Positions 42,320-53,171 of a DNA stretch of 64,000 nucleotides are shown in pieces. This stretch comes from Bryoerythrophyllum caledonicum (taxonomy: Eukaryota; Streptophyta; Bryopsida; Pottiales; Pottiaceae), in assembly GCA_963971425.1 (NCBI GenBank), contig OZ020514.1, positions 43,375,158 through 43,439,157 on the forward strand. The letters run 5' to 3'. The stretch's first letter is position 1; the number at the start of each line of letters is the position of its first letter. The position numbers were made by a program, and so were the translations under genes. Below the pieces are notes generated by a model. It did not search any database, was not told the DNA's origin, and worked only from the letters and a program-made list of their open reading frames with translations.

Positions 42320-43267
42320 GGCGGTGTACGGAGGGCCATTATGGTCATGATGGCGGTTCCGGCTCGTGACCGGTTAAGGATCCGGGTGCCTTCCGGCTCC
42401 GGTTTACTTCCGGTTCCGGATGCTTCCAGAAGGTTTCGGATGCTTCCGGAAGGTTCCGGATGTGAGTGTTTTATCCGGTTTTGGATCCCTTGGATTTATG
42501 GTAATTCCTAAGCGCTTTTAAGGATCTTGGGTACCCCTAGGTTGTCTTATTTCTTATTTATCTATTCTATGGTTCAAACCTATCATTCTAACATCCTAAC
42601 ACGAATTTTTTTTTGTTTTTGCCGGATTTTTAGGTTAATTTCCGGAACCTTGTGGGAAGGGATTCCCACAGTGGGGTAGAAGTTAGCTAGGGTAACTCAC
42701 TTTTGGGCAAAAAAAATATACCCAAAAGTATATTTTTTTGGCCAAAAAAACTTAATTTTGCCCAATTTAATGGAAAAAAAAGGTTTTTCTTCAGAAAAAA
42801 TTATGTTTCAAGATGGATCTATGCATGATGTATCTGATTGGATAAGAAATCAAAGAAAAAATCAACATTGAGTCCTATTTTAGGAGCCTTGAAGAAATAT
42901 CTCGTTTTTTAGCAATAAAAGTGAAAATAAGTTTCCGATCTAGAATTTTCAATTATAATATATGAACACATTATGGCATGAATGTGTCCCAAAAGTTTTG
43001 GAGTGTTTAACTTCCTAGAACTCTCAAAATAAGTATATTTGGCAAATGTCATATACTTGTGAGAGGTATATACTGATGAAAGATATACCTATATTGGCCA
43101 AATCGTAAATCAAAACTCAACATTTTTGAGGTTCCTAGACTTTAAATCAAGGCAATCATCACATTCCATCAATAGAATTCCAAGATCAATCCCACATTCG
43201 CACTATGCAGCAAAAGAAGGTTCGTGACTCTTTCCAAAACCATTTGTGACACTATAAATATACCACC
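42320..43267. other. Promoter-side CCGGAA cluster, then AT-rich DNA without a gene
   Basis: 42,350-42,480 has at least eight TTCCGG/CCGGAA units. 42,700-43,260 is AT-rich with poly-A/T runs, and no frame or repeat is recognised. A block TTCCCACAG near 42,662 is like those at 36,098 and 38,909. Confidence 0.4.
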
Positions 43268-43876
43268 TTAGTGGACTTTCACCCAGTGATGATAGAGGTG
43301 GATCAAGAAGGGACAAAGAGGAGAGCGCTTGGCATTGCTAACACTCTTGGTCAACCGGAGTACCATGTCCTTCACAATGATGGCCCAATTTACCATCCTC
43401 TCTCCTAAATACCATCCATACACGGTGTTAGCAAGAGTCATGGTGACTCGCGTGGGTTTTTCACGGTGTAGAATGGGTATGAGGAATGCAAAGACCCGTC
43501 CGGCTCGAGTGTCTATGCAATCCTTCAGACCATAACCATTCTTGGAGTCCTTGGTGTCGAATCGTCCCTTGCCATACTCCTTCTTCAAACTCGTCCATCC
43601 TGCACTCTGCCGAGGAAACTCGTATACCTCTTGCCACTTCTCCATAGTCCACCAGCCTGGGCAAGCCCGGATACTATCATTCTCCGGTTCCGGTAATGGG
43701 TCTTGCCTTAGTTCTTGCACGGTAGACTCGATGTAGAAACTCCAACAAAAGTCGAGGAGGGAAAGACATCCCATGCGAAGGAGGTCCTCCTTGAGTTCGG
43801 TAAGCTCAAGGGGATCCTTGGGGATGGCAGGGGAGATGGCCCTTACCAAAGATAGGACTGGATTGGAGGAAGCCAT
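43268..43876 (-). CDS. Coiled-coil family member 3 (N-terminal domain only)
   Basis: An intact frame of 203 codons begins MASSNPVLSLVRAISPAIPK. It aligns along its length with the first ~220 residues of members 2 and 4: IPKDPLELTELKEDLLRMGC, then VQEL, SIRACPGWWTMEKWQEVYEF, KNGYGLKDC, FLIPILHREKPTRVTMTLAN, GERMVNWAIIVKDMV and FLIHLYHHW. It stops right where the linker would start, because the gene is cut by AT-rich DNA to its left. The 43.9-45.2 kb minisatellites lie directly upstream, so a working promoter is doubtful. It is useful as evidence that the N-terminal domain is a discrete unit. Confidence 0.55.
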   Translation of the reverse strand: MASSNPVLSLVRAISPAIPKDPLELTELKEDLLRMGCLSLLDFCWSFYIESTVQELRQDPLPEPENDSIRACPGWWTMEKWQEVYEFPRQSAGWTSLKKEYGKGRFDTKDSKNGYGLKDCIDTRAGRVFAFLIPILHREKPTRVTMTLANTVYGWYLGERMVNWAIIVKDMVLRLTKSVSNAKRSPLCPFLIHLYHHWVKVH

Positions 43877-43984
43877 GACCCCCCCCCTTTTACCTTGTTC
43901 ACCCGGTGAGGTCTTGGCCTATGTTGTCGGTAGCCGGGCCCTTCCCTTGTTGCTGGAGAGCCTTCATCTTTCCTTCCTGAGTCT

Positions 43985-44165
43985 CGTGCACCGCCTCCAG
44001 GCTTTCGTCCTGCGATCAGCTTATGCATACCAACCTTGTGCACAGCCTCCGGGCTCTTGTCCTGCGGACAGCCTATGCGTACCAACCTTGTGCACAGCCT
44101 CCGGGCTCTTGTTCTACGGACAGCCTGTGCGTACCAACCTTGTGCACAGCCTCCGGGCTCTCGTC
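43985..44165 (+). repeat. 52-bp minisatellite
   Basis: Three and a half units of CACAGCCTCCGGGCTCTTGT...TACCAACCTTGTG, 52 bp long, nearly identical to each other. 52 is exactly twice the 26-bp period of the array at 44,750. Confidence 0.85.
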
Positions 44166-44239
44166 CCGCTTGTTTGCTTACCTTTGGCTCCTTATCTAGC
44201 CGGCGTGGATTTCCTCCGAGGGCCGGCTCTTCCTTAGGC

Positions 44240-44490
44240 AGCCTCCTGGTTCTCGTTCACAGCCTGTGTTGTCTCCGGGCTCACAAGTTCACAGCCTGTG
44301 TTGTCTCCGTGCTCACACGTTCGTAGCTTGTGTCGCCTCCGGGTTCCTCCTGCTTGCAGTCGGTGTGGTTTCCGGGCTCTCGTGCTTGCAGTTGGTGTCG
44401 CCTCCGGGCTCTCACGTTCACAGCCTGTGTCGCCTCCGAGTCCCTCCTGCTTGTAGTCGGTGTCGCCTCCGGGCTCTCACGTTCACATCC
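44240..44490 (+). repeat. ~32-bp minisatellite
   Basis: Seven to eight units built on CTCCGGGCTCACACGTTCAC followed by AGCCTGTGTCGC, with variants carrying CCTCCTGCTTGCAGTCGG. It shares the GCCTCCGGGCTC core with both neighbouring arrays, so all three probably arose from one seed. Confidence 0.85.
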
Positions 44491-44749
44491 TGCTTCCTGT
44501 TGACTCTCTCTCTTTCTAGGCTCATGTCGTGGTGTAGAGCTGAAGGAGGGGGTTCGATTAAGTAGCCGATTTTGGTTTGATGAGGAAGATTCCTTCTGTC
44601 TGCGGTTGGAAACTCCACGTCTCTTCTTCTTGCTTTCTAGTTGGTACTCCTGATCTCCTTATCCCGAATACGCTGGTTAGTCTCCAGGTTCCTCGTTGCC
44701 TTTTCACGCTTGGTTAACAGCCCATGCGTACTGATTTCCTGTTTAGTTT

Positions 44750-45125
44750 CCGGGCTCGGGTATTGGGAACAACCTCCGGGCTTGGGTCTTGGGAGCAACC
44801 TCCAGGCTCGGGTCTTGGAAGCAGCCTCCGAGCTCGGGTCTTGGGAGCAGCCTCCGAGCTTGGGTCTCAGGAGCAGCCTCCGGGCTCGGGTATTGGAAAC
44901 AGCCTCCGGGCTCGGGTCTTGGGAGCAGCCGCCGTGCTCGGGTATTGGGAACAGCCTCCGGGCTTGGGTATTGGGAGCAGCCTTCAGGCTCGGGTCTCGG
45001 GAGCAGCCTCCGGGCTCGGGTATTGGGAACAGCCTCCGGGCTCGGGTCTTGGGAGCAGCCTCCAGGCTTGGGTCTTGGGAGCAGCCTCCGGGCTCGGGTC
45101 TTGGGAGCAGCCTCCGGGCTCTCTT
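44750..45125 (+). repeat. 26-bp minisatellite, open in all forward frames
   Basis: About 14 units of 26 bp, core GGGCTCGGGTCTTGGGAGCA followed by GCCTCC. Because 26 is not a multiple of three, successive units cycle through the frames and each forward frame reads the same 26-residue period (SWEQPPG, GLGSSLRARVLGAAS). None of the three contains a stop, and one reverse frame is open as well. Long open frames here are a product of the repeat, not evidence of a gene. Confidence 0.92.
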
Positions 45126-45344
45126 TTCTCCTATCTACGGTTTTAAAATAACCTTGATTATTCTCTAACTCTAGTCTAAGTATCAAACTATTTTAGAGAG
45201 TATTAACTTTGGAATCTAACTAACAAATCGAAGTTTATCATCATCAACCCTCTAACTAAAAAAAATTTGAAAATTCGTGGTACGACAAGTCCCCACCTCC
45301 CCGTTGCCTAGCCATTTCCCTCCACCATCGTCCCCTCCGTCCTT

Positions 45345-45478
45345 GTCTCCTTGTCCCCCGTCCCGCGTCCCGCGTCCCCCGTCCCCGTCCCCGTCTCCGT
45401 CCCCGTCCCTGTCCCCGTCTCCATCCCCGTCCCCATCTTCGTCCCCGTCCCCATCTCCGTCCCCGTCCCCGTCATGTC
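45345..45478 (+). repeat. CCCCGT/CCCGTC microsatellite
   Basis: About 20 units of CCCCGT with CCATCT, CCGCGT and CTCCGT variants. It reads as a Pro/Ser repeat in one frame but has no gene context. Confidence 0.92.
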
Positions 45479-45514
45479 CTTTTATCTAAAACCCTAACTT
45501 TTAGCTTTTCATCC

Positions 45515-45722
45515 AAAAGCGTTTTTCATCTACGCGTTCATCCATTCGATGCTCCGTTTTCATCTACGCGTTCATCCATTCAACGCGTTCTTCATCTTGT
45601 ATTCTTTCATAGATATACAAAAGCGTTTTTCATCTACGTGTTCATCCATTCGACGCTTCGTTTTCATCTACGCGTTCATCCATCAAACGAATTTTTCATC
45701 TTGTATTCTTTTATAGATATGG
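45515..45722 (+). repeat. 104-bp tandem duplication with CATCTACGCG motifs
   Basis: Copies at 45,515-45,618 and 45,619-45,722 differ at few positions. Each includes two TTTTCATCTACGCGTTCATCC modules (written here as TTTTCATCTACG and CGTTCATCC) and ends in TTGTATTCTTT.ATAGATAT. Confidence 0.85.
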
Positions 45723-46110
45723 ATATATGTATATATATTATATATATTTTTAATTTTATTGTATTATTATTATTTGTATTTAAATTTTTTTTAATTTTTT
45801 TTTTTTGTTTAAAATAAAACTCTTCAAAAATTCATTAATTCATAACTCCTCCATCCCACATCAGAATTGCAATTCTTTAGAGTCCAACCATAATTTTTTA
45901 TTTCCTAGTCAACTAAGAGGTTGTATGCATCATACTTTTGCTCCAGCTCCTAGAAATCTACTGTAGTAGAATATTAGGCAAGGTTAAGGTCAAACGTCCA
46001 TAACTTTTGCAAGCCAAGGCCAAACCCAGAATTTTTTGAGCGTAACTCAGCTAAAATTTTGAGCTCAACACAATGGAAGAAGAAAAAAAATCCATCTTAC
46101 ACACACACAG
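45723..46110. other. AT-rich stretch without gene
   Basis: TATATA and poly-T runs at the left. The rest shows no open frame or repeat. Confidence 0.4.
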
Positions 46111-47570
46111 TAAGTGGATCGTAGCCCCACACACATAGAAACCGGAGTCACGGCTCACACACACATAGAGAGTCTATGTTGCAACTCACGTAGGCCGCAA
46201 CCTCTACACAAAACCGCCACCAGCTGCCCACACAAGTCCCTAGCAATGTATAGACCACATGAACAACGTACGATCCTGGAAGTTGAAGCGGCTCGAGCTC
46301 CAGCGAAGTACTGCCACCGATGTCGTTGCCGTCTTCTTCAAGAACGCCCCACGAGCATCACCGTCCCTTAGCCTTCCTTGCTTACAAACCTTGGGCCGCA
46401 CTCCAACACCGGCTTTGCAGCGCTCCTTCGAGACAAAGATCCTTGCGTCGATACTAAGCAAGTTCACCGGAGCTCGAATGGGAGGGCTGGAGCTAGAACC
46501 AGCTATAGCGGATTTCCTTGAACTGCGATCCCCCGGTTCGAGCAACCTTCAACCTTCCGGCGGCAGCCTTCACAACGTCCCATCGAGGTCGTTCACCTTC
46601 GCGCCACTAATCCTCCAGCCTTGCACGGCCACCTTCACCACGCTCCAGATCTTCACTATAGCACCCACACCAAGACTTTCAGAAAATTGGGCAGCGCTTC
46701 CGCGCTGTAGAGACTCCAGGGGAACATACGCATACACCTCCGGCACTTCATCACACAAGTCCTACAACCATCCATGCATGGAAAGAAAAAGAAGGGAGAA
46801 CTCTTTGGTTCATCAGCTTGACTTCGGCTTGATCTCTAACACGCCTCGCCTCGGCCTTGGTGCGTGCACCCTTCTCGGCAGGTCCCTGTGGTTGACCCTT
46901 CTTTCCCGTCATTCTAGTTCACAGTAGTCGCTGCTCTCGTCTCCGCTGTTGCGGCTACACCTCAAGCCACCTTCTTTGCGCCTGGACGTTGCTCCTCGCG
47001 GCTGGCTCCTTCAGCTGTCTCTCCTTCCACTTGATCCACGATCGCTCACACCAGTATCTCCACCAACAAACCGCACAACCCTCTTCCAGGCCTGAGATTG
47101 TAATCAACCACTTCAATGCCTCCCACTGAATCTTCGGATGCGTGGCGTGCACGTCAAACCTCCTTGCCTTAGGAATATGCGCCAATATGCCAAACCCTAA
47201 TGGCGAGGACACGACGGCGGTGAGGAGAGCGACGGGCGCAGAGCAACGGTGGCGGCAAAGAAGTGCTTTTGCTGATGCGAGCCGCGTCCACAACGCCAGC
47301 CTGGTGGCGGAGGTAAAGGTTGACGACCGCCCAACGACGAAGGTGAGATGTACCTGCGACCTCCGAATCGAGCGATCTCTTCCCAAATCCTTAATCTTTC
47401 CTCAATAATATACACCTTTCCCAAAAAACCTCCCTCGTGGAGCTCAAGGAATTTTCCACAATCTAAATAAATAAAATAAAACTCTTTCCCTACAGCCTCA
47501 CACGCGAACAAAGACTCCCTCGAAGCAGCTCCATAATGAGCATATCCGCCGACCACCCCCGAATCCAAAG
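46111..47570 (-). other. GC-rich block of uncertain coding status
   Basis: Open frames exist on both strands: a 222-codon plus frame 46,259-46,927, and minus frames 47,386-46,955 and 47,568-47,197. The minus frame 47,386 ends in a plausible protein-like segment (QWEALKWLITISGLEEG, then RYWCERSWIKWKERQLKEPA). The plus frame has the Ser/Pro/Leu-rich composition of an antisense shadow. A CACACA-rich segment is at 46,098-46,170. No domain, splice pattern or element end is recognised, so I make no gene call. A retrotransposon leader or LTR is one possibility. Confidence 0.3.
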
Positions 47571-48865
47571 CACAAGTCTCCTCTGCTAAAACTTCAGCCG
47601 CCTTTTCTCATATGATTATCTTCTTTGCCCCTCTTCGAGAGCAGCGATCACTCACACTTGCCTAGAGTCCTTGCACCCGATTCTGTGAACTCAATTCACG
47701 GCAGGCTTTGTAAGATGGGCCGCCTTTTTTTTTCTCTTCTTTCCATTTTTACTTTTTCTCCCCAACAGAGCTGGCTTCTTTGCCTCAAGCAGCCCACAAC
47801 CTCGCGCAGTAGTGCTCGACTGGCTGCTTTAATAGCTATCTTCTCCTTAATTTAGTATGAGCATTTAAATCGCCGCCTTCAGCTTGACACACCACCTCTA
47901 TCCCTAAATTCATAGTGGCTCTAGCTAACTAAACTTGTCATGTGCCATGAGCGTGGGGAAGTACCTCCCACTTACTTTTCTTTTAAAAACTGGTTCAACT
48001 AGTTCTAATGCTATCTACCGGTGATTTGCAATCTACTTAACAATTCAAAAACTAACCACATAGCTCGATTCCTAGCACCTTGATTACGGTACCTAAATTT
48101 TTCTAACTTTTTTTGAAGTTTTCTAAATATTTTTAACCAACAACCAACCCGCTAATCAACATGTCAAATCCTAAAATAAAATAGCACTCTAGCTTAGAAA
48201 ACTCCAAAAATTTACCGCTAGTTCTACTTGCTAGAAGGCACTCCTCTAATTTTTTTCATAATTTTTGGCCCGTTTCCCAAAATTTAGCCATTTCTTCAAG
48301 GCCTTTTCATTTCATTTTTTCCCAATCTTCCACTTCTTTCTCATTTTCACTGTGCTTCTGGGCATGTTAGTAGGGAGGAGGAAGAATAGAGAATTTTAGT
48401 GTCACAACCATGGCACTAGGCCTATTAATTAGGAGTTAAACTCTAATTGAAGGGTTCTCCACCATTTTAACCTAAACTCGATCTATTCTATTTAATAACT
48501 AGAAAAATGAAGGAAAAAACAGTAGGGGGCCTATTTGGCTACTCACAGTGGGGTCAAATGTGTGTACATTTGGATCTGTGCGATTGGGTGTCTTATAATT
48601 TGGTTGCTGATGGAACTGATGTTTTACAATTCAACTTGTTTGCAAGACTCTTAAGAACGCATTGAATTGAAAACCATATCCACATTTTTGTTGGTAATTT
48701 ACAGGTGCGAAATTCAACATTTCATGAATTTGACTACAATTGGCTTGTGTTGTATGTCTAATATCGTGCATTATATAAAATTCGGCAATTTTAGAGTGTG
48801 ACATAGAGCGTTAAGACGTAGAGTGTTAAGAAGTAGAGCATTGCTAAAAACAACCATATCGAAGT
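47571..48865. other. No supported gene
   Basis: AT-rich with a few short open frames of no recognisable type. The region includes AAAACTCC and TTTTT runs and ends just before the palindrome cluster. Confidence 0.4.
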
Positions 48866-48870
48866 GGCAG

Positions 48871-49662
48871 TTTATCCTTGAGTCAAGGGTAAATTCCATG
48901 AATGATATTGTAAAAACGTGTAGTATGCCAACTATGTGGTATCAGACCTACGTATCAAGACGTGAATCTTTGCCAAAAACAACTCCCATTTTATCCTCGA
49001 GTTGAGGATAAATCCTATGTACGATAGTGTGCAGAATGTGCACGTTGTGCATTTCTCAACGGTTAGTTATGGGGTGTAAAGAAGTCAAGATTTGATGAAT
49101 TGAACCACGCATGAGTCGCACTTTATCTTTGAGCCAAAGATAACCATTTGTAAATCAATTAAGCTGCTATCATAGTCCTTGAAAAATCATAGAGCTAATT
49201 GGATACCACGTTTTCTATAGAAATCAATTCCAAGTTATCCTCCCGTAGAGAATACTTCACATCTTCAAAAACTGCTGACTAAGACAAAAATTTCACGGCA
49301 AGAACATTGAAGTCATACTACATAAATCATAGTAATTGCTATCATTCTACTACATCATCCAAATTCATACTTAGGTCATTGTTTAATATCTGTATTTGTT
49401 AATTACTGTTTCTAATCCATCAGCATCAACATTCTGCTCCTATGTTATACAATTCTCATAGATGGTGGTAGTTTTAATGTGTGGGCATTCAAATCCCTAA
49501 GCAATAGGAATGCCCATGATTCATATGGATTTGCAACCTTATTTTAAAACCACACATAAAGGCATTGATGTGGAAGTTATCTTCGATTTGACGATAAAAG
49601 TCTCCTCGGCTGATTGAGTAAGAGACTAATAAGCTAACAGGAATCCTTGATTTGAGGATATA
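48871..49662. repeat. Second cluster of TTATCC...GGATAA palindromes
   Basis: Units at 48,871-48,895, 48,990-49,013 (arms TTTATCCTC/GAGGATAAA, nearly perfect), 49,122-49,144, 49,233-49,253 (degraded), 49,575-49,599 and 49,641-49,662. Spacing is about 65-340 bp. The cluster precedes a predicted acceptor TTTTGCAG at 49,701-49,708, so it may lie in an intron or promoter of the next gene. Confidence 0.65.
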
Positions 49663-49708
49663 GCTGAGAGTTTTCAACTAATATGTGCGTAATTCTGGAT
49701 TTTGCAGA

Positions 49709-50880
49709 TGGCATCCTCCCCTCAACAAGATGAGGATAAGTACGACTACTTTGCCTATGAGACTTTCATTCAAAGGTTTGAAAATCCTTTGGCACCGTCC
49801 TTGTTCATTGACAATGTTGTAGAGAACTATTGGTCCTTATGAATGTAACTTCCACATCAATGCCTATATGTGTTCAACAATACTGTAAAGAGCTAGTCAT
49901 TTTCAAAGTTTGGGAAGTTTGTTCAAGTAATGCTTAAGGTAAACGATGAAGTCCCATTTGTGCCTCTCAATAGAGACATGTGGATGGCATTTGTTGAACA
50001 ACAACAACGAGAGTACATTGTTTCTGGCATTTAGGCATTTGACTAAGCGAGAGTTGATCCGCTACATTGCCACTTCATTGTTGTGAAAGTTGGTCCCACT
50101 CTCAGCCAATTTGACCTCCCCAAATTGTTTGAAAGTGTCGCAAAAAATAGATAGGGATTGCTGAGGGAGGCTTTCAAAAAGTATGAGCTCTATACGAACA
50201 AGGATGCGTAAAAAGAAACCGACAATTGGTACAAAATCACCAGTTCTTTTTGACATTTGAGGCTTGATTAATACTCGTTAAAGCCAATCGACGACCTCTA
50301 GCATGTGGAAAAGCAAGTGTCCAACCACATCCTTGGGATCGACCGCGCCCCGTACCTCAAGTGGTGCTCCTCCTAGGCGGCCATCAGCAAAGCTAACGAG
50401 GCTAGATGAACCGTCTACTAAGAAGATGAAGTCCACCGGTGGAGGTAGTTTTACATCCACTCTCAGAAGGGCCACTACTCCAAAAAAAGCATGAAACAAC
50501 CCGCAGGTGGACTTTCAAAAGATCACAGAATCACACGCCTATTCTGAGAGCAATGTAGAGGATGCTTTCCGTTTGAATCCTTATATTCAATGGGATTCCA
50601 CTGGTGTATTGTTGCTAAGGCGCAGTTCGTGATTCAGAGGGTGGTGGAAGGCATTGCGTTGAGCACAATGGATTTTCTTGTCCAGCTCCACAAAACAATC
50701 AACGCCAAAAGATGTACATCTGTCCAAGTGGTAAGCATGGCGAGCCAATCAAGACAAAGTCCATCTCATAGAATGTCTTCAAGGATGGCAAGTTCATGCT
50801 CATCAACGGAGAGCATAGTGTCAAGCTGTCAGAACGTAGTTTATGAAGAATTGTTGTCTCAGTATAAGTCTAGGGAAAAT
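49709..50880 (+). pseudogene. Decayed 5' exons of an unknown multi-exon gene
   Basis: After the acceptor TTTTGCAG the frame reads MASSPQQDEDKYDYFAYETF and FENPLAPSLFIDNVVENYWS. Across several TAG/TGA/TAA codons the DNA then keeps a protein-like frame: VQVMLKVNDEVPFVPLNRDM, FIVVKVGPTLSQFDLPKLFE, REAFKKYELYTNKD and KKMKSTGGGSFTSTLRRATT. From about 50,690 another frame reads MYICPSGKHGEPIKTKSIS and FKDGKFMLINGEHSVKLSER. No family is recognised. At least nine in-frame stops mean it is dead. It is separated from the 54.9-59.5 kb exons by the coiled-coil family member at 51.4 kb. Confidence 0.5.
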
Positions 50881-51367
50881 GGATGGTAATTTTTTAGAAA
50901 TTAGGAACACCCCACTATTAATAGATAGTTTTACTAAAAACTATTAAAAGTCCTCGTTGCCTAAGATCGTAAAACCCTTAAAACGCTAAGAAAGAATCCG
51001 GGTCTCATTGACCAGATTCCGGTCTCGATCGATTATGACCACGATCAGGATCTAACGGTCAGAACCGTAACCGTATTCAACGGTCATAACCGGCCGCGGG
51101 TTTGGATTCAGGTAATGAATACCGGACTGGGAAGAAACAGTTAGTTCTAGGGTTCTTCTTCTCATATTTCTTAGCGAGTTTGGGGTTGGTTAGTGGCAAG
51201 CGAGCGAGCGTGGGCAGCAAAGGGTTTGGGAGTGAGAGCGTTATAGCGAGGATTGTTGCCGCTAGTGGGTTGGAAATCAAGAATTGCGGGTTAGGGTTTG
51301 AGTGTAGATTCATTTGCAGATCTTTTGAGAAGAACCCGGGTTTGAATTGAGTCACAGGATTGCAGAG

Positions 51368-53171
51368 ATGACGCTTAAGAAGGCGACCAATAGCACGACG
51401 ATGATTGAGTCCATCTTGAACCTCTGGAATGTGGTTCCGATGATTCCCAAATCCGAGAGCGACCGGAAGGCGCTAGATGCGGATCTAAAGAAAATGGACT
51501 GCTTTGGATTCCGGCAGGAGCCGTGGGATTTCAGAGACGGCGCGATGGTCCAGGAGCTGCTAGACGGAGTCTTCAACAAGTTCGAGGGCACCATCCGAGG
51601 GAGGCTGGAGAAGTGGACTTCAGCAATGTGGAGCGCCGTGTATGGGTTCTCAACACGAGGAGAAGGTATGTGTTCACGTCCAGAGTCTTTCATTGACAAG
51701 AAGTACACCCGGAAAAGCAGATCCGAAGGATGGGCTGACCCTGGCGGACTGCAAGGATTCGAGGTTCATGAAGGTGATGGAGTTTTTACTTCCGATCATG
51801 TATCCGGATTGGCCCTCAAAGGCAACCATAACATTGGCCAACACGATCTAGGGAGCATACCACGGTGAGAGGCAAGTGGCATGGGGAGACATCGTAGGAG
51901 AGTTGGTAAGCAAATTCCTAACCGGATTGGGGAAGGTGCGACCTACCCCAACCTCTCCATTCCTGTATCACATTTACGAGCACAAAGACAAGTTGCTCGA
52001 CAACGAGAAGACCGCCTACAAGACGGCAATGGTGCTGACAAGCCACGGCTAGGAGGATGCGGAACCAAATACAAAACCTGAACGGGAACCGGATTTTGAT
52101 TTGGATTCCTCCAAAGACAACATCCAATCGACATCAGCTAGCACGAGGAAGAGGAGGAAGCAGACCAAGAGGAGCAACACCACTCCTCCGATCCGCAAGA
52201 AGAAGGTCAACAAAGAGAAAGAGGAAGAAGACCCTTTCGACATGATCGCGGAAGGATACGAGAAGGCCAAAGAACCTAAGAGCGAATCGAAGTGATCCTG
52301 GCTCAGGCGTACCGGATTGCAGGAGACGTAGAAGCTGATGAGCTGTGCGAACATCTGGAGAGGAACCTGCAATCCCGGAACGTATAGGAATTGGAGGCTT
52401 GCCTCGTCTCCTTGGAGAACTGGAACTAGCAAATGAAGACGGCCATGGACAAGAAAGATGAGGAGTTGGTTGCGGCGATGAAGAAAGCTAACGATTCCGC
52501 GCTTGCTCTCACCCGTGTCACCAAGTTTGTGCAGCAACCACGCGACGTGTTGCTGAAGGCGAGGTTGTTCAACGTCAGATTCTCCGAGGCCCGGAAACTT
52601 GACGGTCCGGTGTCAAAGAAGCTTGTTGGGGTGTTGGTGGAGTACCATTCAAAGATGGAGAAGGAACTCGAGGAGTGTCGGAAGATCCACGCAGGGATCT
52701 TCCGCGATATTGGGAAAGGTAAGCGGAAGGTGTCTCCTAAGTTGGAGTCGACGGAGGCGCTTTTGGAAGTGCTCACCATTTTGGAACCGGAAACCAGATT
52801 CTAAACTCGTGGTCCGGAACTTAAGAAGCGGAAGGACGAGCTTTCTCCGTTGTCTCAGCTGAAGGTGAAGGTTTGGAAGGGGAAAAAAAGCAAGGTGGAG
52901 GAGGACACTCTAGACTTGCGAGTTTCCAAAAGGCGGGCCATTTCCGTTTCCGAAAGGGCAACCGCCATGCGGCAAACTCGGTGAGCTTTACGGACTATCA
53001 TTCGGGAAGTGGAGTAGAGGACGCTTGTGAGCCAGCGGATCAAAGTGCAGAAGCCGGTTGATAAAGGCAAAGAAAAAGAAGAGGCGTTACCCCAAATTGG
53101 AACTTTGACGGTGAAGCTCTTGGACTCTCTGGAGGAGGACGAAGGTCAGGATCAAGAAGACAAGGAGTAGA
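51368..53171 (+). pseudogene. Coiled-coil family member 4 (full length, broken)
   Basis: ATG at 51,368 opens MTLKKATNSTTMIESILNLW. The N-terminal domain follows members 2 and 3: VVPMIPKSESDRKALDADLK, VQELLDGVF, GTIRGRLEKWTSAMWSAVYG, then, after a frame change near 51,665, PKDGLTLADCKDSRFMKVME, FLLPIMYPDWPSKATITLAN, a TAG at 51,852, GAYHGERQVAWGDIVGELV and FLYHIYEHKDKLLDNEKTAY. A basic linker (STRKRRKQTKRS) and KKKVNKEKEEE precede the coiled coil. The C-terminal block ANDSALALTRVTKFVQQPRD then VLLKARLFNVRF matches members 1 and 2. The tail is Lys/Glu-rich and ends at a TAG at 53,168. At least five stops and two frame changes break it. Confidence 0.65.

Noticed and set aside
43985..44165. CRISPR-like array of regular repeats
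   Set aside because: Units are contiguous tandem repeats without unique spacers, and the setting is eukaryotic.
43773..44565. Plus-strand open frames of 80-154 codons
   Set aside because: Produced by the 52- and 32-bp minisatellites and by antisense of family member 3.
44641..45186. Four overlapping long open frames, including one of 175 codons
   Set aside because: All follow from a 26-bp repeat without stops in these frames. Periodic sequence, no start context, no domain.
45277..45489. Pro/Ser-repeat protein frame
   Set aside because: A translation of the CCCCGT microsatellite.
46259..46927. 222-codon plus frame as a gene
   Set aside because: Low-complexity Ser/Pro/Leu composition, no domain, and more plausible protein-like sequence on the opposite strand. 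Left as uncertain.
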